From Synaphobranchus kaupii (taxonomy: Eukaryota > Chordata > Actinopteri > Anguilliformes > Synaphobranchidae): a stretch of DNA of 64,000 nucleotides. The notes beneath the pieces were generated by a model. It made no database searches and had not been told where the DNA came from. It was given only the letters and a program-made list of their open reading frames with translations. The stretch is from positions 18,872,722-18,936,721 of the forward strand of contig CM056383.1 in the NCBI GenBank assembly GCA_029718625.1. Reading direction: 5' to 3'. Every line of letters starts with the position of its first letter. The stretch's first letter is position 1. Shown piece after piece: positions 33,432 through 44,100 of this stretch. The position numbers and the translations under genes are program-made.

Positions 33432-34276
33432 AACAATCAGCCACAACATTAAAACCACTGACAGGTGAAGTGAATAACATTGATTATCTTGTTGTTATTT
33501 TGGTTCTGTACTCTAGCACTTTGAGTTTGAAAGGATACAATGAGGTTGAAGTGCAGGCTGTCAGCTTTAATTTTAGGGTATCGGATGAACCTTTTAGAAA
33601 TTATAGAACCTTTTCTACATAGTCGCCCCCATTTTTGGACATCAAAAATATTGGACAGTTTAACATGTAGAATAAAGTAATAACTTTTTATATTAAAAAA
33701 AATATCCTTTGCATGCCATCACTTCCTGATGTCTGTGAGTGAGCCAAAAATATCAAAAGACGCTTGATATCTTATTTTCTGGTACTCCTACAAGCGATAC
33801 TATAACCTCTCTGCATTTGAATGGATCTATATGGGAATTGGGGGGTGGGACTAGATTTAGCTGTAAATTACACTGGAACTTGAAGGGTTTCTTCTCCTGA
33901 CTTTTTTTTTCCATGGAGTTCAATAGCGAAATTTGTCAGGAGAAACAACCCTTAAAGTGATCCATCCATATCTACTGCATATCTGGCACAGAGTGATGGT
34001 TTGAGGCTCGTTTGATACCTCAGACCCTTGATGACTTACAGTAATTTTACCAATCATGTATTCCATACTGTTCCAGCATAATTTACAACTAAATCTAGTC
34101 CCACCCCCCAATTCCCATAGAGATCCATTCAAATACAGAGACGTTATAGTATCGCTTGTAAGAGTACCAGAACATAAGATATCAAGAGTCTTTTTATGTT
34201 GTTGGGTCACAGACATCAGGAAGTCATGGCATGCAAAGGATATGCAACCAAATTTTAATGTTGTGGCTGATCGGTG
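33432..34276. mobile_element. three-layer nested Tc1-type element
   Basis: Outer layer: AATCAGCCACAACATTAAAA at about 33436 is matched, inverted, by TTTAATGTTGTGGCTGATCG ending at about 34273, then TA. Middle layer: from about 33491 the sequence is one arm of the CAGTGAGCACC family (GTACTCTAGCACTTTGAGTT at about 33508 through TTGGACAGTTTAACA at about 33650), missing its outer tip and the opposite arm. Inner layer: foldback family FB (33700-34252). No coding capacity remains. Confidence 0.7.
33700..34252. mobile_element. foldback family FB, copy 4
   Basis: The left arm starts ATCCTTTGCATGCCATCAC. The right arm ends, inverted, GTCATGGCATGCAAAGGAT at 34222-34240. Both arms carry the GGGAATTGGGGGGTGGGACT module (the right one inverted). 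Near the centre a second palindrome, AAGGGTTTCTTCTCCTGAC (33885) versus GTCAGGAGAAACAACCCTT (33936), is the same as in copy 1. Confidence 0.75.
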
Positions 34277-34324
34277 TATATAATAGATATATCCAAAAAT
34301 CTATGCAGTCATTACCTTGACATA

Positions 34325-34866
34325 CACTGCCTGGCCAAAAAAAAAGTTGCACACTCTAATATTTTGTTGGACCGCCTTTAGCTTTGATTACAGTGCGCAT
34401 TCGTCGTGGCATTGTTTCGACAACCTTATGCAACGTCACAACATTGATTTCCATCCAGAGTTCATTCATTTTTGGTCGAGATCTTGTATTGACAACGGGA
34501 GAGTCGAACCACTCCATCAAGTCTTCTCCAGCACATCCCAAAGACTTTCAATGGGGTTAAGGTCTGGACTCTGGTGGCCAGTTCATGTGTGAAAATGATT
34601 CCTCATGATCCCTGAACCACTCTTTCACAATTTGAGCCCAATGAATCTTGGCATTGTCGTCCTGGAATATGCCCATTGATGGGATAACCTGGTCATTCAG
34701 TACATTCAGGTACTCAGCTGACTTCATTTTGCTGCTGCATAACGTTGCTGAGCCTAGACCTGATCAATTGAAGCAACCCCAGATCATAACACTGCCTCCA
34801 GAGGCTTGTACAATGGGCACTATGCATGACGGGTGCAACGGCGACTTTTTTTTTGGCCAGGCAGTG
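34325..34866 (-). mobile_element. internally deleted Tc1/mariner element, copy B
   Basis: A 542-bp copy with ends CACTGCCTGGCCAAAAAAAA and, inverted, TTTTTGGCCAGGCAGTG, flanked by TA (34323-34324, 34867-34868). It is the same deletion derivative as 3721-4401 but without the SINE insertion. The minus strand keeps the middle and C-terminal transposase relic, including MPRRMRTVIKAKGGPTKY at its end. It is broken by stops and lacks the DNA-binding N terminus. Confidence 0.88.
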
Positions 34867-34868
34867 TA

Positions 34869-35091
34869 TCTATGCATGCTTATACCCACCATGTCTGTAT
34901 GCATATTATTGTGTTATTAACTTGTAAAAATCTATTAACACATGTTTATCTTGTTTATCAACACTTGTCACTATGAATAATTTAGCAATGGACCCCTCAT
35001 CCTTAAGATAACTCATTAGATGGACTTTTTTTCATTCTTTCATGCATCCACTGACGTGAGAGAAATGTATTATAACTTAAATAATAATGTC
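34869..35091. other. intergenic, nothing recognised
   Basis: Short AT-rich spacer. Confidence 0.4.
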
Positions 35092-35472
35092 CCGGGAGGC
35101 ACGGCGGTGCAGCGCATACCACTGTCGCCTCACAGCAAGAAGGTCCTGGGTTCAAATCCAGGCCAGAGGCCTTTCTGTGTGGAGTTTGCATGTTCTCCCT
35201 ATGTCTGCATGGGTTTCCTCCAGGTATTGTGGTTTCTTTTCACAGTCCAAAGACATTCAGATTCTAATTGGAGACTCTTAATTGCCCGTAGGTATGAGTG
35301 TGTGAGTGAATGGTGCGAGTGCGCTGTGAAGGATTGGCGACCTGTCCAGGGGGTATTCCTGTCCCTCGCCCAATGCATGTTGGGATATCGCCTTCCATAA
35401 TGCCTCCCTCTCCCCTGTGACCCTGACCAGGAATAAGTGGCTTAGAAGATGGATGAATGGATGGATGGATAA
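35092..35472 (+). mobile_element. tRNA-like SINE or SINE-like dispersed element, full length
   Basis: It starts CCGGGAGGCACGGCGGTGCA (around 35092) with a box A-like region and has a box B GGTTCAAATCC at 35149-35159. It continues with the well-known body TGTGGAGTTTGCATGTTCTC, then CAGTCCAAAGACAT, and a 3' part with CCCAATGCATGTTGGGAT and GACCCTGACCAGGAATAAGT. It ends in a GGAT/GAAT-rich tail at about 35447-35471. A 3' fragment of the same family lies at 63444-63568. The consensus is common in vertebrate genomes; the exact Repbase name is not certain. Confidence 0.7.
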
Positions 35473-36059
35473 TGACTTCACCCTGCCATGTTAAATAGGG
35501 GCCAAATAAAAAATTTTAATTCACCACTTTACGGAATTGTATTCTATCAGAATAAAGTAGAATGGCAATAGTATTTACTCTCCAAAATATATAAATCGAT
35601 GACTAAATTAAAATGAAAAAAATTACAACCCAGTGTGTTGGTTTTTATTGCTGTACCTTTCAAACATTAATTAAAACAGATTAAAGCTCACTGAATGGAA
35701 TGTCACAACATTGCAGTCACGCTCAGGATATGCCAGGCTTTTTAACTAAATGACATAAAGCTAATCCTGCATAATGATTTACAAGCTGCAGTACAGACAG
35801 CTCTACCTTGTATGAAAGGCTATTCAAAACAAATCCTGGCAACGGGTGGTCTACTTTTCTTTTTTTTATGCATGAATCCTTTGGAGAAATGTTCCTCTAC
35901 TCAAAGAAACACGGTTCAGTGTATCGTGCATGAAATTGTGCCGACCACACGTCTGTGTCACCATGAAAATTCCCTGTTTCCAGGAAGACATTTTGGCAAT
36001 GGCTCCCACATGTTTACCTAGAAAACACCAAGAATCATTCCCTTTTCTATCTGCTGCTT
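35473..36059. other. left flank of the satellite, nothing recognised
   Basis: No gene supported. The last about 40 bases grade into pyrimidine-rich sequence resembling the satellite. Confidence 0.45.
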
Positions 36060-36714
36060 TACTGTCTACCACTTCTTCTTTCTGCCTGCTGCTTCATTTT
36101 TTCTCTCTCTGCTGCTTCCCCTTGTGTCACCTGCTTCTGCCTCTTTCTGTCTACTTCTGCCTCTGTCTGCTACTTCCTCTTTCTGTCTGATTCTCTTTCT
36201 GTCTACTACTTCCTCTTTCTGTCTGCTCCTGGCTCTTTCTGTCTGCTTCTGCCTCTTTCTGTCTGATTATCTTTCTGTGTGCTACTTCCTCTTTCTGTCT
36301 GATTCTCTTTCTGTCTGCTACTTCCTCTTTCTGTCTGATTCTCTTTCTGTCTGCTACTTCCTCTTTCTGTCTGCTCCTGTCTCTTTCTGTCTGATTCCCT
36401 TTCTGTCTGCTACTTCCTCTTTCTGTCTGCTCCTGTCTCTTTCTGTCTGCTCCTGCCTCCTTCTGTCCGCTACTTCCTCTTTCTGTCTGCTCCTGTCTCT
36501 TTCTGTCTGCTCCTGCCTCCTTCTGTCTGCTACTTCCTCTTTCTGTCTGATCCTCTTTCTGTCTGCTCCTGTCTCATTCTGTCTGCTCCTGGCTCTTTCT
36601 GTCTGCTACTTCCTCTTTCTGTCTGATTCTCTTTCTGTGTGCTAATTCCTCTTTCTGTCTGCTCCTGTCTCTTTCTGTCTGCTCCTGCCTCTTTCTGTCT
36701 GCTACTTCCTCTTT

Positions 36715-37386
36715 ATGTCTGATTCTCTTTCTGTCTGCTACTTCCTCTTTCTGTCTGCTCCTGTCTCTTTCTGTCTGCTCCTACCTCCTTCTGTCTGCTA
36801 CTTCCTCTTTCTGTCTGATTCTCTTTCTGTCTGCTACTTCCTCTTTCTGTCTGATTCTCTTTCTGTCTGCTACTTCCTCTTTCTGTCTGCTCCTGTCTCT
36901 TTCTGTCTGCTCCTGGCTCTTTCTGTCTGCTTCTGCCTCTTTCTGTCTGCTCCTACCTCCTTCTGTCTGCTACTTCCTCTTTCTGTCTGCTCCTGTCTCT
37001 TTCTGTCTGCTCCTGGCTCTTTCTGTCTGCTACTTCCTCTTTCTGTCTGCTCCTGTCTCTTTCTGTCTGCTCCTGCCTCTTTCTGTCTGATTCTCTTTCT
37101 GTCTGCTACTTCCTCTTTCTGTCTGATTCTCTTTCTGTCTGCTACTTCCTCTTTCTGTCTGATTCTCGTTCTGTCTGCTACTTCCTCTTTCTGTCTGCTC
37201 CTGTCTCTTTCTGTCTGCTACTTCCTCTTTCTGTCTGATTCTCTTTCTGTCTGCTACTTCCTCCTTCTGTCTGCTACTTCCTCTTTCTGTCTGATTCTCT
37301 TTCTGTCTGCTACTTCCTCTTTCTGTCTAATTCTCTTTCTGTCTGCTAATTCCTCTTTCTGTCTGCTACTTCCTCTTTCTGTCTGA
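36715..37386. repeat. higher-order block H1, first copy (about 672 bp)
   Basis: A specific monomer order starting TCTTTATGTCTGATTCTC is repeated, almost unchanged over 672 bp, at 39461-40132 and 41735-42406. The longer continuation is shared by 44975-45856 and 48039-48920. Offsets are 2746, 2274, 3240 and 3064 bp. The variant TTTATGTC is the start marker. Confidence 0.9.
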
Positions 37387-37740
37387 TTCTCTTTCTGTCT
37401 GCTACTTCCTCGTTCTGTCTGCTCCTGTCTCTTTCTGTCTGCTCCTGGCTCTTTCTGTCTGCTTCTGCCTCTTTCTGTCTGATTCTCTTTCTGTCTGCTA
37501 CTTCCTCCTTCTGTCTGCTACTTCCTCTTTCTGTCTGATTCTCTTTCTGTCTGCTACTTCCTCTTTCTGTCTGATTCTCTTTCTGTCTGCTAATTCCTCT
37601 TTCTGTCTGCTACTTCCTCTTTCTGTCTGATTCTCTTTCTGTCTGCTACTTCCTCGTTCTGTCTGCTCCTGTCTCTTTCTGTCTGCTTCCGCCTCTTTCT
37701 GTCTGATTCTTTTTCTGTCTGCTACTTCCTCTTTCTGTCT

Positions 37741-39220
37741 GATCCTGGCTCTTTCTGTTTTTCTCTTTCTGTCTGCTCCTGGCTCTTTCTGTCTGCTCCT
37801 GTCTCTTTCTGTCTGCTCCTGCCTCTTTCTGTCTGCTACTTCCTCTTTATGTCTGATTCTCTTTCTGTCTGCTACTTCCTCTTTCTGTCTGCTCCTGTCT
37901 CTTTCTGTCTGCTCCTACCTCCTTCTGTCTGCTACTTCCTCTTTCTGTCTGATTCTCTTTCTGTCTGCTACTTCCTCTTTCTGTCTGATTCTCTTTCTGT
38001 CTGCTACTTCCTCTTTCTATCTGATTCTCGTTCTGTCTGCTACTTCCTCTTTCTGTCTGCTCCTGTCTCTTTCTGTCTGCTACTTCCTCTTTCTGTCTGA
38101 TTCTCTTTCTGTCTGCTACTTCCTCCTTCTGTCTGCTACTTCCTCTTTCTGTCTGATTCTCTTTCTGTCTGCTACTTCCTCTTTCTGTCTGATTCTCTTT
38201 CTGTCTGCTAATTCCTCTTTCTGTCTGCTACTTCCTCTTTCTGTCTGATTCTCTTTCTGTCTGCTACTTCCTCGTTCTGTCTGCTCCTGTCTCTTTCTGT
38301 CTGCTCCTGGCTCTTTCTGTCTGCTTCTGCCTCTTTCTGTCTGATTCTCTTTCTGTCTGCTACTTCCTCCTTCTGTCTGCTACTTCCTCTTTCTGTCTGA
38401 TTCTCTTTCTGTCTGCTACTTCCTCTTTCTGTCTGATTCTTTTTCTGTCTGCTACTTCCTCTTTCTGTCTGATCCTGGCTCTTTCTGTTTTTCTCTTTCT
38501 GTCTGCTCCTGGCTCTTTCTGTCTGCTCCTGTCTCTTTCTGTCTGCTCCTGCCTCTTTCTGTCTGCTACTTCCTCTTTATGTCTGATTCTCTTTCTGTCT
38601 GCTACTTCCTCTTTCTGTCTGCTCCTGTCTCTTTCTGTCTGCTCCTACCTCCTTCTGTCTGCTACTTCCTCTTTCTGTCTGATTCTCTTTCTGTCTGCTA
38701 CTTCCTCTTTCTGTCTGATTCTCTTTCTGTCTGCTACTTCCTCTTTCTGTCTGATTCTCGTTCTGTCTGCTACTTCCTCTTTCTGTCTGCTCCTGTCTCT
38801 TTCTGTCTGCTACTTCCTCTTTCTGTCTGATTCTCTTTCTGTCTGCTACTTCCTCCTTCTGTCTGCTACTTCCTCTTTCTGTCTGATTCTCTTTCTGTCT
38901 GCTACTTCCTCTTTCTGTCTGATTCTCTTTCTGTCTGCTAATTCCTCTTTCTGTCTGCTACTTCCTCTTTCTGTCTGATTCTCTTTCTGTCTGCTACTTC
39001 CTCGTTCTGTCTGCTCCTGTCTCTTTCTGTCTGCTCCTGGCTCTTTCTGTCTGCTTCTGCCTCTTTCTGTCTGATTCTCTTTCTGTCTGCTACTTCCTCC
39101 TTCTGTCTGCTACTTCCTCTTTCTGTCTGATTCTCTTTCTGTCTGCTACTTCCTCTTTCTGTCTGATTCTCTTTCTGTCTGCTAATTCCTCTTTCTGTCT
39201 GCTACTTCCTCTTTCTGTCT
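37741..39220. repeat. 730-bp higher-order tandem duplication
   Basis: The tracer GATCCTGGCTCTTTCTGTTT at 37741 recurs at 38471, and the block beginning at 37849 recurs at 38579, both with a 730-bp offset. Only scattered base differences are visible between the two. Confidence 0.85.
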
Positions 39221-41146
39221 GATTCTCTTTCTGTCTGCTACTTCCTCGTTCTGTCTGCTCTTGTCTCTTTCTGTCTGCTCCTGGCTCTTTCTGTCTGCTT
39301 CTGCCTCTTTCTGTCTGATTCTTTTTCTGTCTGCTACTTCCTCTTTCTGTCTGATCCTGGCTCTTTCTGTTTTTCTCTTTCTGTCTGCTCCTGGCTCTTT
39401 CTGTCTGCTCCTGTCTCTTTCTGTCTGCTCCTGCCTCTTTCTGTCTGCTACTTCCTCTTTATGTCTGATTCTCTTTCTGTCTGCTACTTCCTCTTTCTGT
39501 CTGCTCCTGTCTCTTTCTGTCTGCTCCTACCTCCTTCTGTCTGCTACTTCCTCTTTCTGTCTGATTCTCTTTCTGTCTGCTACTTCCTCTTTCTGTCTGA
39601 TTCTCTTTCTGTCTGCTACTTCCTCTTTCTGTCTGCTCCTGTCTCTTTCTGTCTGCTCCTGGCTCTTTCTGTCTGCTTCTGCCTCTTTCTGTCTGCTCCT
39701 ACCTCCTTCTGTCTGCTACTTCCTCTTTCTGTCTGCTCCTGTCTCTTTCTGTCTGCTCCTGGCTCTTTCTGTCTGCTACTTCCTCTTTCTGTCTGCTCCT
39801 GTCTCTTTCTGTCTGCTCCTGCCTCTTTCTGTCTGATTCTCTTTCTGTGTGCTACTTCCTCTTTCTGTCTGATTCTCTTTCTGTCTGCTACTTCCTCTTT
39901 CTGTCTGATTCTCGTTCTGTCTGCTACTTCCTCTTTCTGTCTGCTCCTGTCTCTTTCTGTCTGCTACTTCCTCTTTCTGTCTGATTCTCTTTCTGTCTGC
40001 TACTTCCTCCTTCTGTCTGCTACTTCCTCTTTCTGTCTGATTCTCTTTCTGTCTGCTACTTCCTCTTTCTGTCTGATTCTCTTTCTGTCTGCTAATTCCT
40101 CTTTCTGTCTGCTACTTCCTCTTTCTGTCTGATTCTCTTTCTGTCTGCTACTTCCTCGTTCTGTCTGCTCCTGTCTCTTTCTGTCTGCTCCTGGCTCTTT
40201 CTGTCTGCTTCTGCCTCTTTCTGTCTGATTCTCTTTCTGTCTGCTACTTCCTCCTTCTGTCTGCTACTTCCTCTTTCTGTCTGATTCTCTTTCTGTCTGC
40301 TACTTCCTCTTTCTGTCTGATTCTCTTTCTGTCTGCTAATTCCTCTTTCTGTCTGCTACTTCCTCTTTCTGTCTGATTCTCTTTCTGTCTGCTACTTCCT
40401 CGTTCTGTCTGCTCCTGTCTCTTTCCGTCTGCTCCTGGCTCTTTCTGTCTGCTTCTGCCTCTTTCTGTCTGATTCTTTTTCTGTCTGCTACTTCCTCTTT
40501 CTGTCTGATCCTGGCTCTTTCTGTTTTTCTCTTTCTGTCTGCTCCTGGCTCTTTCTGTCTGCTCCTGTCTCTTTCTGTCTGCTCCTGCCTCTTTCTGTCT
40601 GATTCTCTTTCTGTCTGCTACTTCCTCTTTCTGTCTGATTCTCTTTCTGTCTGCTACTTCCTCTTTCTGTCTGCTCCTGTCTCTTTCTGTCTGCTCCTGT
40701 CTCTTTCTGTCTGATTCTTTTTCTGTCTGCTACTTCCTCTTTCTGTCTGATTCTCTTTCTGTCTGCTACTTCCTCTTTCTGTCTGCTACTTCCTCTTTCT
40801 GTCTGCTACTTCCTCTTTCTGTCTGATTCTCTTTCTGTCTGCTACTTCTTCTTTCTGTCTGCTCCTGTCTCTTTCTGTCTGCTCCTACCTCCTTCTGTCT
40901 GCTACTTCCTCTTTCTGTCTGCTCCTGTCTCTTTCTGTCTGCTCCTGGCTCTTTCTGTCTGCTTCTGCCTCTTTCTGTCTGATTCTCTTTCTGTCTGCTA
41001 CTTCCTCTTTCTGTCTGATTCTCGTTCTGTCTGCTACTTCCTCTTTCTGTCTGCTGCTGTCTCTTTCTGTCTGCTACTTCCTCTTTCTGTCTGCTCCTGT
41101 CTCTTTCTGTCTGCTCCTGCCTCGTTCTGTCTGCTACTTCCTCTTT

Positions 41147-44100
41147 TTGTCTGATTCTCTTTCTGTCTGCTACTTCCTCTTTCTGTCTGATTCTCTTTCT
41201 GTCTGCTATTTCCTCTTTCTGTCTGCTACTTCCTCTTTCTGTCTGATTGTCTTTCTGTCTGCTACTTCCTCGTTCTGTCTGCTCCTGGCTCTTTCTCTCT
41301 GCTTCTGCCTCTTTCTGTCTGCTACTTCCTCTTTCTGTCTTATTTTCTTTCTGTCTGCTACTTCTTCTTTCTGTCTGCTCCTGTCTCTTTCTGTCTGCTC
41401 CTGGCTCTTTCTGTCTGCTTCTGCCTCTTTCTGTCTGCTACTTCCTCTTTCTGTCTGATTCTCTTTCTGTCTGCTCCTGGCTCTTTCTGTCTTATTCTCT
41501 TTCTGTCTGCTACTTCCTCTTTCTGTCGGATTCTCTTTCTGTCTGCTACTTCCTCGTTCTGTCTGCTCCTGGCTCTTTCTGTCTGCTTCTGCCTCTTTCT
41601 GTCTGCTACTTCCTATTTCTGTCTTATTTTCTTTCTGTCTGCTACTTCTTCTTTCTGTCTGCTCCTGTCTCTTTCTGTCTGCTCCTGGCTCTTTCTGTCT
41701 GCTTCTGCCTCCTTCTGTCTGCTACTTCCTCTTTATGTCTGATTCTCTTTCTGTCTGCTACTTCCTCTTTCTGTCTGCTCCTGTCTCTTTCTGTCTGCTC
41801 CTACCTCCTTCTGTCTGCTACTTCCTCTTTCTGTCTGATTCTCTTTCTGTCTGCTACTTCCTCTTTCTGTCTGATTCTCTTTCTGTCTGCTACTTCCTCT
41901 TTCTGTCTGCTCCTGTCTCTTTCTGTCTGCTCCTGGCTCTTTCTGTCTGCTTCTGCCTCTTTCTGTCTGCTCCTACCTCCTTCTGTCTGCTACTTCCTCT
42001 TTCTGTCTGCTCCTGTCTCTTTCTGTCTGCTCCTGGCTCTTTCTGTCTGCTACTTCCTCTTTCTGTCTGCTCCTGTCTCTTTCTGTCTGCTCCTGCCTCT
42101 TTCTGTCTGATTCTCTTTCTGTCTGCTACTTCCTCTTTCTGTCTGATTCTCTTTCTGTCTGCTACTTCCTCTTTCTGTCTGATTCTCGTTCTGTCTGCTA
42201 CTTCCTCTTTCTGTCTGCTCCTGTCTCTTTCTGTCTGCTACTTCCTCTTTCTGTCTGATTCTCTTTCTGTCTGCTACTTCCTCCTTCTGTCTGCTACTTC
42301 CTCTTTCTGTCTGATTCTCTTTCTGTCTGCTACTTCCTCTTTCTGTCTGATTCTCTTTCTGTCTGCTAATTCCTCTTTCTGTCTGCTACTTCCTCTTTCT
42401 GTCTGATTCTCTTTCTGTCTGCTACTTCCTCGTTCTGTCTGCTCCTGTCTCTTTCTGTCTGCTCCTGGCTCTTTCTGTCTGCTTCTGCCTCTTTCTGTCT
42501 GATTCTCGTTCTGTCTGCTACTTCCTCTTTCTGTCTGCTCCTGTCTCTTTCTGTCTGCTTCTGCCTCTTTCTGTCTGATTCTTTTTCTGTCTGCTCCTGT
42601 CTCTTTCTGTCTGCTCCTGGCTCTTTCTGTCTGCTTCTGCCTCTTTCTGTCTGATTCTTTTTCTGTCTGCTACTTCCTCTTTCTGTCTGATCCTGGCTCT
42701 TTCTGTTTTTCTCTTTCTGTCTGCTCCTGGCTCTTTCTGTCTGCTCCTGTCTCTTTCTGTCTGCTCCTGCCTCTTTCTGTCTGATTCTCTTTCTGTCTGC
42801 TACTTCCTCTTTCTGTCTGATTCTCTTTCTGTCTGCTACTTCCTCTTTCTGTCTGCTCCTGTCTCTTTCTGTCTGCTCCTGGCTCTTTCTGTCTGCTTCT
42901 GCCTCTTTCTGTCTGATTCTTTTTCTGTCTGCTACTTCCTCTTTCTGTCTGATTCTCTTTCTGTCTGCTACTTCCTCTTTCTGTCTGCTACTTCCTCTTT
43001 CTGTCTGATTCTCTTTCTGTCTGCTACTTCTTCTTTCTGTCTGCTCCTGTCTCTTTCTGTCTGCTCCTACCTCCTTCTGTCTGCTACTTCCTCTTTCTGT
43101 CTGATTCTCTTTCTGTCTGCTACTTCCTCTTTCTGTCTGCTCCTGTCTCTTTCTGTCTGCTCCTGGCTCTTTCTGTCTGCTTCTGCCTCTTTCTGTCTGA
43201 TTCTCTTTCTGTCTGCTACTTCCTCTTTCTGTCTGATTCTCGTTCTGTCTGCTACTTCCTCTTTCTGTCTGCTGCTGTCTCTTTCTGTCTGCTACTTCCT
43301 CTTTCTGTCTGCTCCTGTCTCTTTCTGTCTGCTCCTGCCTCGTTCTGTCTGCTACTTCCTCTTTTTGTCTGATTCTCTTTCTGTCTGCTACTTCCTCTTT
43401 CTGTCTGATTCTCTTTCTGTCTGCTATTTCCTCTTTCTGTCTGCTACTTCCTCTTTCTGTCTGATTGTCTTTCTGTCTGCTACTTCCTCGTTCTGTCTGC
43501 TCCTGGCTCTTTCTCTCTGCTTCTGCCTCTTTCTGTCTGCTACTTCCTCTTTCTGTCTGATTCTCTTTCTGTCTGCTACTTCCTCTTTCTGTCTGATTCT
43601 CTTTCTGTCTGCTAATTCCTCTTTCTGTCTGCTACTTCCTCTTTCTGTCTGATTCTCTTTCTGTCTGCTACTTCCTCGTTCTGTCTGCTCCTGTCTCTTT
43701 CTGTCTGCTCCTGGCTCTTTCTGTCTGCTTCTGCCTCTTTCTGTCTGATTATTTTTCTGTCTGCTACTTCCTCTTTCTGTCTGATCCTGGCTCTTTCTGT
43801 TTTTCTCTTTCTGTCTGCTCCTGGCTCTTTCTGTCTGCTCCTGTCTCTTTCTGTCTGCTCCTGCTTCTTTCTGTCTGATTCTCTTTCTGTCTGCTACTTC
43901 CTCTTTCTGTCTGCTCCTGTCTCTTTCTGTCTGCTCCTGTCTCTTTCTGTCTGCTTCTGCCTCTTTCTGTCTGATTCTTTTTCTGTCTGCTACTTCCTCT
44001 TTCTGTCTGATTCTCTTTCTGTCTGCTACTTCCTCTTTCTGTCTGCTACTTCCTCTTTCTGTCTGATTCTCTTTCTGTCTGCTACTTCTTCTTTCTGTCT

